Assembly (NCBI GenBank): GCA_026996955.1
Contig: JALWJV010000167.1
Coordinates: 1-16,987 of the forward strand
DNA from: Deltaproteobacteria bacterium
GTDB taxonomy: Bacteria; Desulfobacterota; Dissulfuribacteria; Dissulfuribacterales; QOAL01
DNA: 16,987 bases
Direction: 5' to 3'
How positions within the stretch are numbered: position 1 is the first letter of the stretch; each line of letters starts with the position of its first letter. The position numbers were made by a program, and so were the translations under genes. Of this stretch, positions 1-6,644 are shown piece by piece. The notes under the pieces were generated by a model, which saw only the letters and a program-made list of their open reading frames with translations, ran no database searches and had not been told where the DNA came from.

Positions 1-2
1 TA

Positions 3-860
3 TTCTACGATCTCACCCATCAGATGGACGTTGACCTCGGTGGTTCAGGTTCAAACCTGCGTACCCCCTCCTGCTGCATCGGTAAGGCCCGCTGCGAGTG
101 GTCATGCCTTGATACTCAGGAGATCTGCTACAACCTGACCCAGACCTACCAGGATGAGCTTCACAGGCCTGCATTCCCTTACAAGTTCAAATTCAAGGTA
201 TCTGGCTGCCCCAACGACTGTGTTGCAGCTATTGCACGCTCATGCTGCTCCATCATCGGTACCTGGAGAGACGATATCCGCATCGACCAGGAGGCAGTAA
301 AGGCTTACATCGGCGGAGAGATCGCACCTAACGGTGGCGCACACAGCGACAGGGACTGGGGTGCATTCGACATTCAGAAAGAAGTAATTGACCTTTGCCC
401 CACAGGTTGTATGTGGATGGAAGGCGATGAGCTCAAGATCGACAACCGCGAGTGTACACGCTGCATGCACTGCATCAACGTAATGCCCGCTGCTCTTCGC
501 CCAGGCACAGACACAGGCGCAACAATCCTCACCGGTGCCAAGGCCCCGATCCTGGACGGTGCTCAGATGTCAACACTGGTAATTCCGTTCATCAAGATGG
601 AAGACGACCTTGACGAGTTCAAGGAATTCGTTGAGAACATCTGGGATTGGTGGATGGAAGAAGGCAAGAACCGTGAGCGTTTCGGTGAGCTCATACAGCG
701 TCAGTCACTGCAGGAGCTCTTCCGTCGTGCTGGCGTTAAGCCTATCCCGCAGCATGTTAAAGAGCCCAGGTCCAACCCCTACGTCTTCTGGAGCGCAGAT
801 GAAGTTGAGGGTGGTTGGGATCGCGACATCAAGGAATTCCGCGCAAGGCACGCTGCTTAA
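3..860 (+). CDS. dsrA: Dissimilatory sulfite reductase alpha subunit DsrA (5' end missing)
   Basis: The last 285 residues of DsrA are present; the reading frame enters from the left edge. DsrA pairs with DsrB in the cytoplasmic a2b2 enzyme that reduces sulfite. Counting from the first visible residue, the sirohaem-cluster cysteine set is C25-x5-C31 (CCIGKARC) plus C69-x3-C73 (CPNDC). The inserted ferredoxin domain has C132 (CPTGC) and C151/C154/C157 (CTRCMHC), which bind an additional [4Fe-4S] cluster. The C-terminal third continues to the usual DsrA end with no break. The stop is 29 nt before dsrB, and the shared orientation and spacing fit a dsrABD operon. The promoter lies outside the window. 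Identity is certain; only the N-terminus is unseen. Confidence 0.97.
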   Translation, partial: FYDLTHQMDVDLGGSGSNLRTPSCCIGKARCEWSCLDTQEICYNLTQTYQDELHRPAFPYKFKFKVSGCPNDCVAAIARSCCSIIGTWRDDIRIDQEAVKAYIGGEIAPNGGAHSDRDWGAFDIQKEVIDLCPTGCMWMEGDELKIDNRECTRCMHCINVMPAALRPGTDTGATILTGAKAPILDGAQMSTLVIPFIKMEDDLDEFKEFVENIWDWWMEEGKNRERFGELIQRQSLQELFRRAGVKPIPQHVKEPRSNPYVFWSADEVEGGWDRDIKEFRARHAA

Positions 861-889
861 TCTGAACCTAACAGGAGGTAATTAAAGAT

Positions 890-2122
890 ATGTTCGCAGA
901 AAAATGGGCAGACAACCCAGGTTGTAATATTAAAGACACTGTCGCCAAGCCTTACGACAAGGACCTTGCCGAAAAACTCTATGATCCCGCAAAGCCAATG
1001 GCTAACCGGATCACTGATATCGGCCCACCACATTATGAGCAGTTCTTCCCGCCGGTAATCAAGAACAACTATGGCAAATGGAAGAGCCATGAGATCGTAG
1101 AGCCCGGCGTAATCAAGTACGTGAGTGAAACTGGCGACGTATGCTATGCAGTTCGCTGTGCTTCTCCCCGTCTCATCACTACTGACACAATCCGCGAGAT
1201 CTGTGATATCGCTGACAAGTACTCTGAGGGTTCAGTTCGCTGGACAACCCGTAACAACATCGAGTTCACAGTTGACAGCGAAGAGAAGATGCGCGCTCTC
1301 AAGGACGACCTCATGGGACGCAAGTTCCCCGGTGGTTCTTACAAGTTCCCTGTAGGCGGAACCGGCGCTGGCATTACCAACATCGTTCACACCCAGGGTT
1401 GGGTACACTGCCACACACCTGCCACAGACGCATCAGGTGTTGTAAAGGCAGTTATGGACGAAATATTCGACTACTTCGGCAGCCACAAGCTTCCTGCACA
1501 GGTCCGCATCGCTCTGGCATGCTGCCTCAACATGTGTGGTGCTGTTCACTGTTCAGACATCGCTATCCTGGGCGTACACCGTAAGCCTCCGTTCATCGAG
1601 GACGACCGTATTACAGGTGTGTGCGAGATTCCGCTGGCAGTTGCAGCCTGTCCTCTTGGAGCCATCAAGCCTGCCACAGTAGAGATTGACGGCGAAAAGA
1701 AGAAGACAGTCCGCGTTAAGGAAGACCGTTGTATGTTCTGCGGTAACTGCTACACCATGTGCCCCGCTATGCCTCTTGCTGACATGGATGGTGACGGTAT
1801 TGCAATTCTGGTTGGTGGTAAGATCTCCAACAGGGTAAGTGCACCCAAGTTCTCCAAGCTGGTTATTCCTTACATCCCCAATGAGCCTCCTCGCTGGCCA
1901 TCTGTTACCAAGACCATAAAGAAGATCATCGAAGTTTACGCTTCTGACGCACGTAAGTATGAGCGTATTGGCGAGTGGGCAGAGCGCATTGGTTGGGAGC
2001 GCTTCTACGAGAAATGTGACATTCCCTTCACCGACAAGTCCATTGACGATTACCGCCTCGCTTACGACACCTATCACACCACTACACAGTTCAAGTGGAG
2101 TGTACATACCGACAACTTCTAA
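890..2122 (+). CDS. dsrB: Dissimilatory sulfite reductase beta subunit DsrB
   Basis: DsrB is the partner of DsrA and supplies the cysteines of the catalytic sirohaem-[4Fe-4S] site. These are C174 (VHCHTPATD), C211/C212 and C216 (CCLNMCGAVHC). A ferredoxin domain follows with C254 (ACPLGA) and C281, C284, C287 and C291 (CMFCGNCYTMCP). The ATG at 890 has a perfect AGGAGGT site 10 nt upstream (873-879), which fixes the start. The 410-residue length is slightly above what I recall for the family (about 360-390). The excess is in the first 35 residues, before the conserved PMANRITDIGPPHYEQFFPPVI block. That N-terminal extension is real if the SD-supported start is used. dsrD follows 18 nt downstream. 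Confidence 0.97.
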   Translation: MFAEKWADNPGCNIKDTVAKPYDKDLAEKLYDPAKPMANRITDIGPPHYEQFFPPVIKNNYGKWKSHEIVEPGVIKYVSETGDVCYAVRCASPRLITTDTIREICDIADKYSEGSVRWTTRNNIEFTVDSEEKMRALKDDLMGRKFPGGSYKFPVGGTGAGITNIVHTQGWVHCHTPATDASGVVKAVMDEIFDYFGSHKLPAQVRIALACCLNMCGAVHCSDIAILGVHRKPPFIEDDRITGVCEIPLAVAACPLGAIKPATVEIDGEKKKTVRVKEDRCMFCGNCYTMCPAMPLADMDGDGIAILVGGKISNRVSAPKFSKLVIPYIPNEPPRWPSVTKTIKKIIEVYASDARKYERIGEWAERIGWERFYEKCDIPFTDKSIDDYRLAYDTYHTTTQFKWSVHTDNF

Positions 2123-2140
2123 TAATGGAGGAGTAACGTC

Positions 2141-2395
2141 ATGGCAGTTAATATCGACGAACTCAAAGAAAAAGTCTTGGCATTCGCCACTAAAAAGGCA
2201 GCTCATAAGTCCAAGATGTACATCAAGGATCTCTACAAGGCTGATCCCGATGCCAAACCGAGAGAGATCAAGAAGGCTGCAAATGCCCTTGTTAACGAAG
2301 GGAAACTGGAGTTCTTCTCATCAGGAAGCACCACAATGTACGGTGTTCCAGGTTTCGGCAAAACCGAAAAAGAGCAGTTTGGCGGTGATGATTAG
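2141..2395 (+). CDS. dsrD: DsrD, small winged-helix protein that stimulates DsrAB
   Basis: This 84-residue protein begins MAVNIDELKEKVLAFATKKA and contains the conserved core SKMYIKDLYKADPDAKPREIKKAANALVNEGKLEFFSSGSTTMYG. That core is diagnostic of DsrD, a winged-helix protein of roughly 78-85 residues. DsrD has been reported to act as an allosteric activator of DsrAB sulfite reduction, not as a DNA-binding regulator. GGAGGAG at 2127-2133 sits 7 nt before the ATG. The gene is third in dsrABD and is closed by a terminator at 2412-2450. dsrD is found in organisms running the pathway reductively, or disproportionating sulfur compounds, and is normally absent from sulfur oxidisers. It is therefore the best single marker of pathway direction here. 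Confidence 0.96.
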   Translation: MAVNIDELKEKVLAFATKKAAHKSKMYIKDLYKADPDAKPREIKKAANALVNEGKLEFFSSGSTTMYGVPGFGKTEKEQFGGDD

Positions 2396-2411
2396 TCAAG
2401 GCTGACAATAG

Positions 2412-2450
2412 AAATAAAAAAAGCCCTCCAAAAGAGGGCTTTTTTTATTT
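2412..2450. terminator. Bidirectional rho-independent terminator between dsrD and the YkgJ-like gene
   Basis: A perfect stem AGCCCTC (2422-2428) / GAGGGCT (2434-2440) encloses the loop CAAAA. An A-tract lies on the left and a T-tract on the right, so the structure can terminate dsrABD on the + strand and the converging gene on the - strand. The A/T tracts can also pair and lengthen the stem. The stop codon of the - strand gene (2445-2447) lies inside the T-tract. Confidence 0.93.
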
Positions 2451-3101
2451 CTCCTGCATTTTCTTTACACGTTTAAAGATATCTGCTGCCGGACTCCCGA
2501 AGTAGAACAGCAGGTCATCCTTTCCCAGTCCCAGGGTCTTGCACGCCTGCTCTCGAAACTGGGAATCGATCCTTGCAACAAGCTCCATGTGTTTCGTAGC
2601 CCTTGCCCTGTCCTTTGGTTCCTTACTGACGGAAGCGCTGCAAAAAAAGAGTATGTCATCAACAGGAATCGCCTTCTCGTAAGCATCCACCAGTTGCATT
2701 AAGGTACCAGAACGGTTGAAAAGTACCCTGCGAGTCAAGAGCTCGTTCAAAAACATCGCCTCAATGTCTGCAGTATCCCAGCACTTGAGGGCTTCACATT
2801 CAACTGGCCGATGCTCATATATGCTGCACGCCTTGGCTGCGGCATTATAAAGCATACAAGCCCTCCCCCCCTCAACAGTCCTTATCTTTATCATCTCCTG
2901 CGGCAGGGAAATCAACTCACCCTTGGCAGGATCCCAAGCAGGTTCACCCTTGCGATGGGTAATCAGCTGAACAGGAAGGAGTTTTCCCTCAGTTACCAGT
3001 TCAATATCATCCATGTGAAGGGCAGGACCGCCGCTTGAACAACATGTCCCGCACCTCTTGCATGAACCTTGGGTTGGATTAGAATTGCTTTTCGTAGTAA
3101 T
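2445..3101 (-). CDS. YkgJ-like cysteine-cluster protein, apparent ATT start (or frameshifted 5' end)
   Basis: The family is recognised by two cysteine groups. CKRCGTCC lies at residues 14-21. CMLYN...CSIYEHRPVECEALKC carries C82, C92, C102 and C107, numbered from the ATT. This is the UPF0153/YkgJ pattern of a putative zinc- or iron-chelating protein of unknown substrate. The first ATG in frame (3014) would remove the CKRCGTCC motif. The open frame runs upstream without ATG, GTG or TTG. An ATT at 3101 lies 8 nt after a good GGAG (3110-3113) and gives a natural N-terminus, ITTKSNSNPTQGSCKRCGTCC, for 218 residues in all. The alternative is that an ATG at about 3126 in the other frame was the start and one base was lost or miscalled in the A-rich run at 3113-3123. 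Family assignment is firm, start is not, function unknown. Confidence 0.75.
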   Translation of the reverse strand: MTTKSNSNPTQGSCKRCGTCCSSGGPALHMDDIELVTEGKLLPVQLITHRKGEPAWDPAKGELISLPQEMIKIRTVEGGRACMLYNAAAKACSIYEHRPVECEALKCWDTADIEAMFLNELLTRRVLFNRSGTLMQLVDAYEKAIPVDDILFFCSASVSKEPKDRARATKHMELVARIDSQFREQACKTLGLGKDDLLFYFGSPAADIFKRVKKMQEK

Positions 3102-3128
3102 TGTACTATCTCCTTTCTTTTTGCCATC

Positions 3129-3192
3129 GTATCTATTCAGCGTAGTAAATGGTCTTGTTTTGGAGTGACTCGGAAGAATGCTGAACAGTTAC
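3129..3192. repeat. Short IS66-type miniature element (internally deleted copy)
   Basis: The left 42 bp (3129-3170) match the left end of the 227-bp element at 14656 with a single visible difference. The right end GCTGAACAGTTAC (3180-3192) matches its right end. The middle is deleted. The ends are inverted repeats of the form GTA-x-CTGTTCAGC. The flanking octamers TTGCCATC (3121-3128) and ATACCATC (3193-3200) agree at 6 of 8 positions and look like an aged 8-bp target duplication. An 8-bp duplication and GTAA-type ends fit the IS66 family. The element lies between the two divergent YkgJ-like genes, directly upstream of both. Confidence 0.75.
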
Positions 3193-3238
3193 ATACCATC
3201 TACACTAAATTTACAAATGTCAATCAGAGGCCAATAAA

Positions 3239-3781
3239 ATGTTTACCAGACTGCAAGCCCTATACGATACAATAGACAGGACAGCGTCGCAAATAGCAGG
3301 AGAGTTCCCTAAAGAGGTAAAATGCAAGAAAGGCTGCTCTGACTGCTGCCATGCTGCCTTTGACGTATCCCTGGTTGAAGGATACTACCTTTTGAGCGTA
3401 TTTCGAACTCTGCCGCGCAAGCTCAGACGCAAAGCACTGAAAAATGCACAGAAGGCTATGAATGAGTGGGATAAAATGATTAAGGAACAGCTTGACATCA
3501 GCAGGGTGAGGATCAGGTGTCCGCTGCTTGATGACAATGACACATGCATTGCCTATGCAGCAAGGCCAGTGAACTGCAGGACCTATGGTGTCCCAACAGA
3601 AATTGACGGCAGGGGCCATGTCTGCCGCCTCTCAGGATTTAACCCCGGGGTCTCCTACCCCACAATCAAGCTCGCCCCTGTGCAGAAGGAGCTATACCTG
3701 ATGTCAGAAAGCATTGACCCTGAGCTTTGCAAGAAGCGCTGGCCAGTAGCAGCTGTTCTTCTGTCGGAACGTGATTCGTGA
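3239..3781 (+). CDS. YkgJ-like putative zinc/iron-chelating cysteine-cluster protein
   Basis: This 180-residue protein has the family's two cysteine groups. CKKGCSDCC (residues 29-37) is followed by a helical spacer, then CPLLDDNDTCIAYAARPVNCRTYG, the classic C-x-Y-x-x-RP-x-x-CR block, with further cysteines near the end (HVCRLS, ELCKKRW). It is cytoplasmic, with no signal peptide or membrane segment. It is divergent to the YkgJ-like gene at 2445-3101 but not a close copy: spacing and flanks differ. A weak AGAGG (3226-3230) precedes the ATG. Members are often annotated as Fe-S cluster or zinc-binding proteins without a known reaction. The dsr location suggests, by inference only, a metal or cluster-related support role. 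Confidence 0.85.
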   Translation: MFTRLQALYDTIDRTASQIAGEFPKEVKCKKGCSDCCHAAFDVSLVEGYYLLSVFRTLPRKLRRKALKNAQKAMNEWDKMIKEQLDISRVRIRCPLLDDNDTCIAYAARPVNCRTYGVPTEIDGRGHVCRLSGFNPGVSYPTIKLAPVQKELYLMSESIDPELCKKRWPVAAVLLSERDS

Positions 3782-3807
3782 TACAGTATCTTTGTTAAGA
3801 TTCACAA

Positions 3808-3848
3808 ATACGCAGGACAGGACAGCCATGCATATCTGTCCTGCGTAT
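3808..3848. terminator. Perfect 13-bp hairpin between convergent genes
   Basis: ATACGCAGGACAG (3808-3820) and CTGTCCTGCGTAT (3836-3848) are exact inverted repeats around a 15-nt loop. They lie in the 83-bp gap between two convergent genes. There is no T-run on either side, so it is not a textbook intrinsic terminator. A bidirectional 3'-end stabiliser or factor-assisted terminator is the likely role. Confidence 0.5.
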
Positions 3849-3864
3849 AACGTGACATTTCCAC

Positions 3865-5634
3865 CTATTTCTCAGCCTCTATTCTTGCCTTAAGCTGCTT
3901 GATTCCATCGGCAAGGAGATCTGCCTTCTCCCGTGCGCCCATATTGCGGTACAGCTTCTCGGAAAGGGTATATCCATCCAGGGCATCCTCCAGCCTTCCA
4001 AGACGCTCATATACGTCAGCAATTCCTGCCAGGAACAGTGCTGAGCGTTTAACTTCCCTGAGCTCCTCCACAAGCTCCAAGGCCCTGAAATAGTATGGGA
4101 GCACCTTTTCCCACTCCTTAAGCTGCCTGTAAACATCTATAATTTTTTCCAGGATAATTACTGTACTCACCTTATCCTCGTGTTTTTCACATATAGCGAG
4201 CGTCCTCTGATAAGGTGAGAGAGCAGCCTGGAAATTGCCGCGCATTATGTGCAGATCGCCTATTTTCTCGCAGACATTGGCAACCTCATAGGCGCAGCCT
4301 TCCTCGTCAAATATGGCAAGGACCTGCTCAAATTTATCCAGGGCATCAAGGGACTGCCCCCGGTTTTTCAGTATGTCTGCCTCCTGATACATTGTTCTTG
4401 CCTGTATCACTCTGGGATTTTCACCCTGAACAGCACCTTCCCGGGTATCCGGACCTGTTTGCTGATTACCTGTTTCCTGCATATTTCCTCCTGCGGCCCC
4501 AGCCTCATCAGGCTTGGCCTCATTATCTTCAATATGATTAACTGCCTCAAGGGCTAACTCTCCAACTATAGTATGTCTGGTCACCCGCCCATCAAACATG
4601 GAAAGCTCCTGTCCATCACTGCAGAGCCTTCGGCATGCATTAAGCGCCTCTTTTGATTTCATTCTGCCAAGTGCCCAGACAGCAAGCCCCCTTACCTCCG
4701 GACTTTCTGAGTCAAGGAGATCCAGGAGCGGGAAAAAGGATGCACTTTTGACAAGTTTGGGATAAAGCTCTCCAATCCTTCCAAGCGCCCACAGGATGGC
4801 GGGTATGGACGGTTTATCAGACATAAGCCCAAGTATGTGACGGACAAAGGAGCCGTAAACTGCAGGCTGATGGCGGATTATCTCTCCAACAACCTCAATG
4901 GTGCCCCAACTTGCCGCAGCGGAGTCATTAGCTGCATACAGCATCCTGCGCACCAGGTCACCCACCACCTTTGGCTGGGACTTGGCCAAAGCACCTGCAA
5001 CGCCTCCAAGCATCAGGACTGCGTTCCACTTGGTCTCCTCATCAGCGGCATATATGAGCCGCTGAATCTTCCGGAGAACAAGTGAATCACGCATGGCCAT
5101 GGCGATGAGCCTGGACATGTCCCGCTGACCTACTGCGTCCTGTACGTCACGCTTGGAGAAACGAATTTTCTTGCTAGAAGGCCCGGATCCTGCCGGGACC
5201 TTAAGGGGCTTGGCTGGCTCAGCGCTCTCTTCCATGCGCTGTTTAACACCCTCATCAGTGAGTTCACGAACATCATCCAGAAGCCGGATGAAACTCAACG
5301 CACCCCGAACCCGGGATCCCTGATTATCATGCCCAGAGGGATAAATGCGATGGGAGTCAACGTCGTAATGTTCGATTAGGACATCCTGATAATCCTCATC
5401 AGGCATAAGATCCCATGCCATATCCCAGTTATCATTACAGGCAAAACCCAGAGCCTCCACAAGGGCTGCGCCAAGGTTGAAACCGGTAACGTCATGGACA
5501 TATACCGCACCACAACCATCACACCTGCCATATCCAAAGTCCCCAAGCCGGGCCGGTTCCATTTCGCGGGGCCTTTTAAGCGGCTCATCACAGAAAGGAC
5601 ACAAGGGCTTTATGGAATCAAGACCTCTTGCCAT
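3865..5634 (-). CDS. Zinc-ribbon / HEAT-repeat / TPR scaffold protein
   Basis: This is a 589-residue soluble protein with three visible parts. Residues 10-45 form a zinc ribbon, CPFC (12-15) and CDGC (38-41). Residues about 180-365 are HEAT/armadillo-like helical repeats, for example KWNAVLMLGGVAGAL, AILWALGRIGEL and RGLAVWALGRMKSKEAL. After a low-complexity linker (about 370-395, rich in E, G, Q, N) come TPR repeats at about 395-585, with DALDKFEQVLAIF, GNFQAALSPYQRTLAI and RLEDALDGYTLSEKLY. No catalytic motif is visible. ATG 5634 has GGAG 6 nt upstream, overlapping the TAG stop of the preceding TPR gene, so the two are translationally linked. It is likely a protein-binding scaffold; its partners are unknown. 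Confidence 0.85.
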   Translation of the reverse strand: MARGLDSIKPLCPFCDEPLKRPREMEPARLGDFGYGRCDGCGAVYVHDVTGFNLGAALVEALGFACNDNWDMAWDLMPDEDYQDVLIEHYDVDSHRIYPSGHDNQGSRVRGALSFIRLLDDVRELTDEGVKQRMEESAEPAKPLKVPAGSGPSSKKIRFSKRDVQDAVGQRDMSRLIAMAMRDSLVLRKIQRLIYAADEETKWNAVLMLGGVAGALAKSQPKVVGDLVRRMLYAANDSAAASWGTIEVVGEIIRHQPAVYGSFVRHILGLMSDKPSIPAILWALGRIGELYPKLVKSASFFPLLDLLDSESPEVRGLAVWALGRMKSKEALNACRRLCSDGQELSMFDGRVTRHTIVGELALEAVNHIEDNEAKPDEAGAAGGNMQETGNQQTGPDTREGAVQGENPRVIQARTMYQEADILKNRGQSLDALDKFEQVLAIFDEEGCAYEVANVCEKIGDLHIMRGNFQAALSPYQRTLAICEKHEDKVSTVIILEKIIDVYRQLKEWEKVLPYYFRALELVEELREVKRSALFLAGIADVYERLGRLEDALDGYTLSEKLYRNMGAREKADLLADGIKQLKARIEAEK

Positions 5635-5643
5635 TGCGGGCTC

Positions 5644-6279
5644 CTATGCGTAGGTCTCAGAGAGTTTATCTGCCAGCTTCTTGTCAAACTCCGGATGAAC
5701 AGGATATTTGTACTTCTTTGCCTCTTTAATTGCCTCTGAAGCCTCTTTGTACTTGCCCTTGTAGTAGAGGGCTACGGCAAGGTTGTTATGCGCTACACCA
5801 AAACGAGGGGCAAGACTAACCGCCTTACGAGCAACATCTATTGCCTCATCAAGACGGTCCAGCTCAACAAGCACTGTGGAAAGGCTTGTAAGGGCAGGAA
5901 CCATGTCAGGATTCTTTTCCAGTGCCATCTGGAGATACTTGGCAGCATCCTCCCACTTGGCAAGGTGCAAGTATGCAGCCCCGATATTGGCCATTGCCTC
6001 TGCTGAACCGGGATGGCTTTTCAGTGCCTCCTTGTTTTGCTCTATGCCCTCCTGAATTTTTCCTGTCTGAAAGTAAAGACTTCCAAGATTGACCCTGAGC
6101 TCAAAGGAGAAGGGATCAATTTCAAGGGCCTTTTTGAAGGTATTTATTGCATCATCGAACCGTTCCAAACGGGCATATACAAGTGCAAGCCGGTGCAGTG
6201 CTACAACTGACTGGGGATTTTCCTGAACTTCCTTTTCTACTGCGGCCAGCATTTCTGTGCTGCCTTTATTTTCTGACAT
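5644..6279 (-). CDS. TPR-repeat protein
   Basis: This protein consists almost entirely of tetratricopeptide repeats. Units with the canonical spacing include LHRLALVYARLERFDDAINTFKKALEIDP, LRVNLGSLYFQTGKIQEGIEQNKEAL, AMANIGAAYLHLAKWEDAAKYLQMALEKNP and AHNNLAVALYYKGKYKEASEAIKEA. No signal peptide or membrane segment is visible, so it is cytoplasmic. The start is set at MSENKG (211 residues) because AGGAGG stands 4 nt before that ATG. The upstream in-frame ATG at 6300 has no ribosome site. The stop TAG shares bases with the SD of the HEAT/TPR gene 9 nt downstream, forming a two-gene operon. The gene likely mediates protein-protein contacts; no specific partner can be read. Confidence 0.85.
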   Translation of the reverse strand: MSENKGSTEMLAAVEKEVQENPQSVVALHRLALVYARLERFDDAINTFKKALEIDPFSFELRVNLGSLYFQTGKIQEGIEQNKEALKSHPGSAEAMANIGAAYLHLAKWEDAAKYLQMALEKNPDMVPALTSLSTVLVELDRLDEAIDVARKAVSLAPRFGVAHNNLAVALYYKGKYKEASEAIKEAKKYKYPVHPEFDKKLADKLSETYA

Positions 6280-6415
6280 ATTGCCTCCTGATATATTCAT
6301 TGATTAGTTATGATTGACTGATAAAAATAACATGAAACCCAAACGAATTCCATTACTGACCGCCTATTCTTAACATAAACAGGCAGGGACAGATAGCTTT
6401 TTCATGTAATTACAA
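6280..6415. other. Upstream region of the TPR/HEAT operon
   Basis: These 136 AT-rich bases separate the TPR gene from repeat copy A. They must hold the promoter for the - strand TPR/HEAT operon unless transcription enters through the repeat. No convincing -35/-10 pair can be picked by eye, and no open reading frame of note is present. Confidence 0.4.
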
Positions 6416-6623
6416 CCTAGATTGAGCGATTGTCGGATTTGCTGCAGATCCGCAAAAGAGGAATTCCCATAATAGTCGGCTATATGGGAATTCCTCTGAC
6501 AAAGGAGATGCAGTAAATACGGCAATCCCGAAGGGTTTCAAAACTGGAAAGCTATAGTTGACATAACTCCTTTTAATGTCACTGAAAAAACATTTTTCCA
6601 GATTTTGAAACGCTCAATCTAGG
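6416..6623. repeat. 208-bp terminal-inverted-repeat element, copy A (MITE-like)
   Basis: The ends are perfect 13-bp inverted repeats, CCTAGATTGAGCG (6416-6428) and CGCTCAATCTAGG (6611-6623). They are flanked by an exact 5-bp duplication TACAA (6411-6415 and 6624-6628). It has no transposase gene. Inside is a strong hairpin, AGAGGAATTCCCATA (6457-6471) with TATGGGAATTCCTCT (6483-6497), a perfect 15-bp stem. A diverged copy of the same length lies in inverted orientation at 14598-15040 once its nested insertion is subtracted. The element is non-autonomous. Short TIRs starting CC with a 5-bp duplication would fit several DDE families (for example IS1380-like), but the parent cannot be named from this window. 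Confidence 0.88.
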
Positions 6624-6644
6624 TACAACAAAAAGGACACCAAT

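Noticed and set aside
1553..2206. A long (217-codon) - strand frame antisense to dsrB.
   Set aside because: It is a shadow of the strongly biased dsrB codons, with no SD or domain. dsrB identity on the + strand is certain.
1..2395. Oxidative (reverse) Dsr pathway.
   Set aside because: dsrD is present and no dsrEFH or dsrL genes are seen in the window; both points favour the reductive type. The decisive test is a dsrAB phylogeny.
6558..6575. TTGACA inside repeat copy A as a promoter for the small two-CXXC gene.
   Set aside because: No -10 box lies at 16-18 nt, and the motif is altered in copy B, so it is not kept as a promoter.
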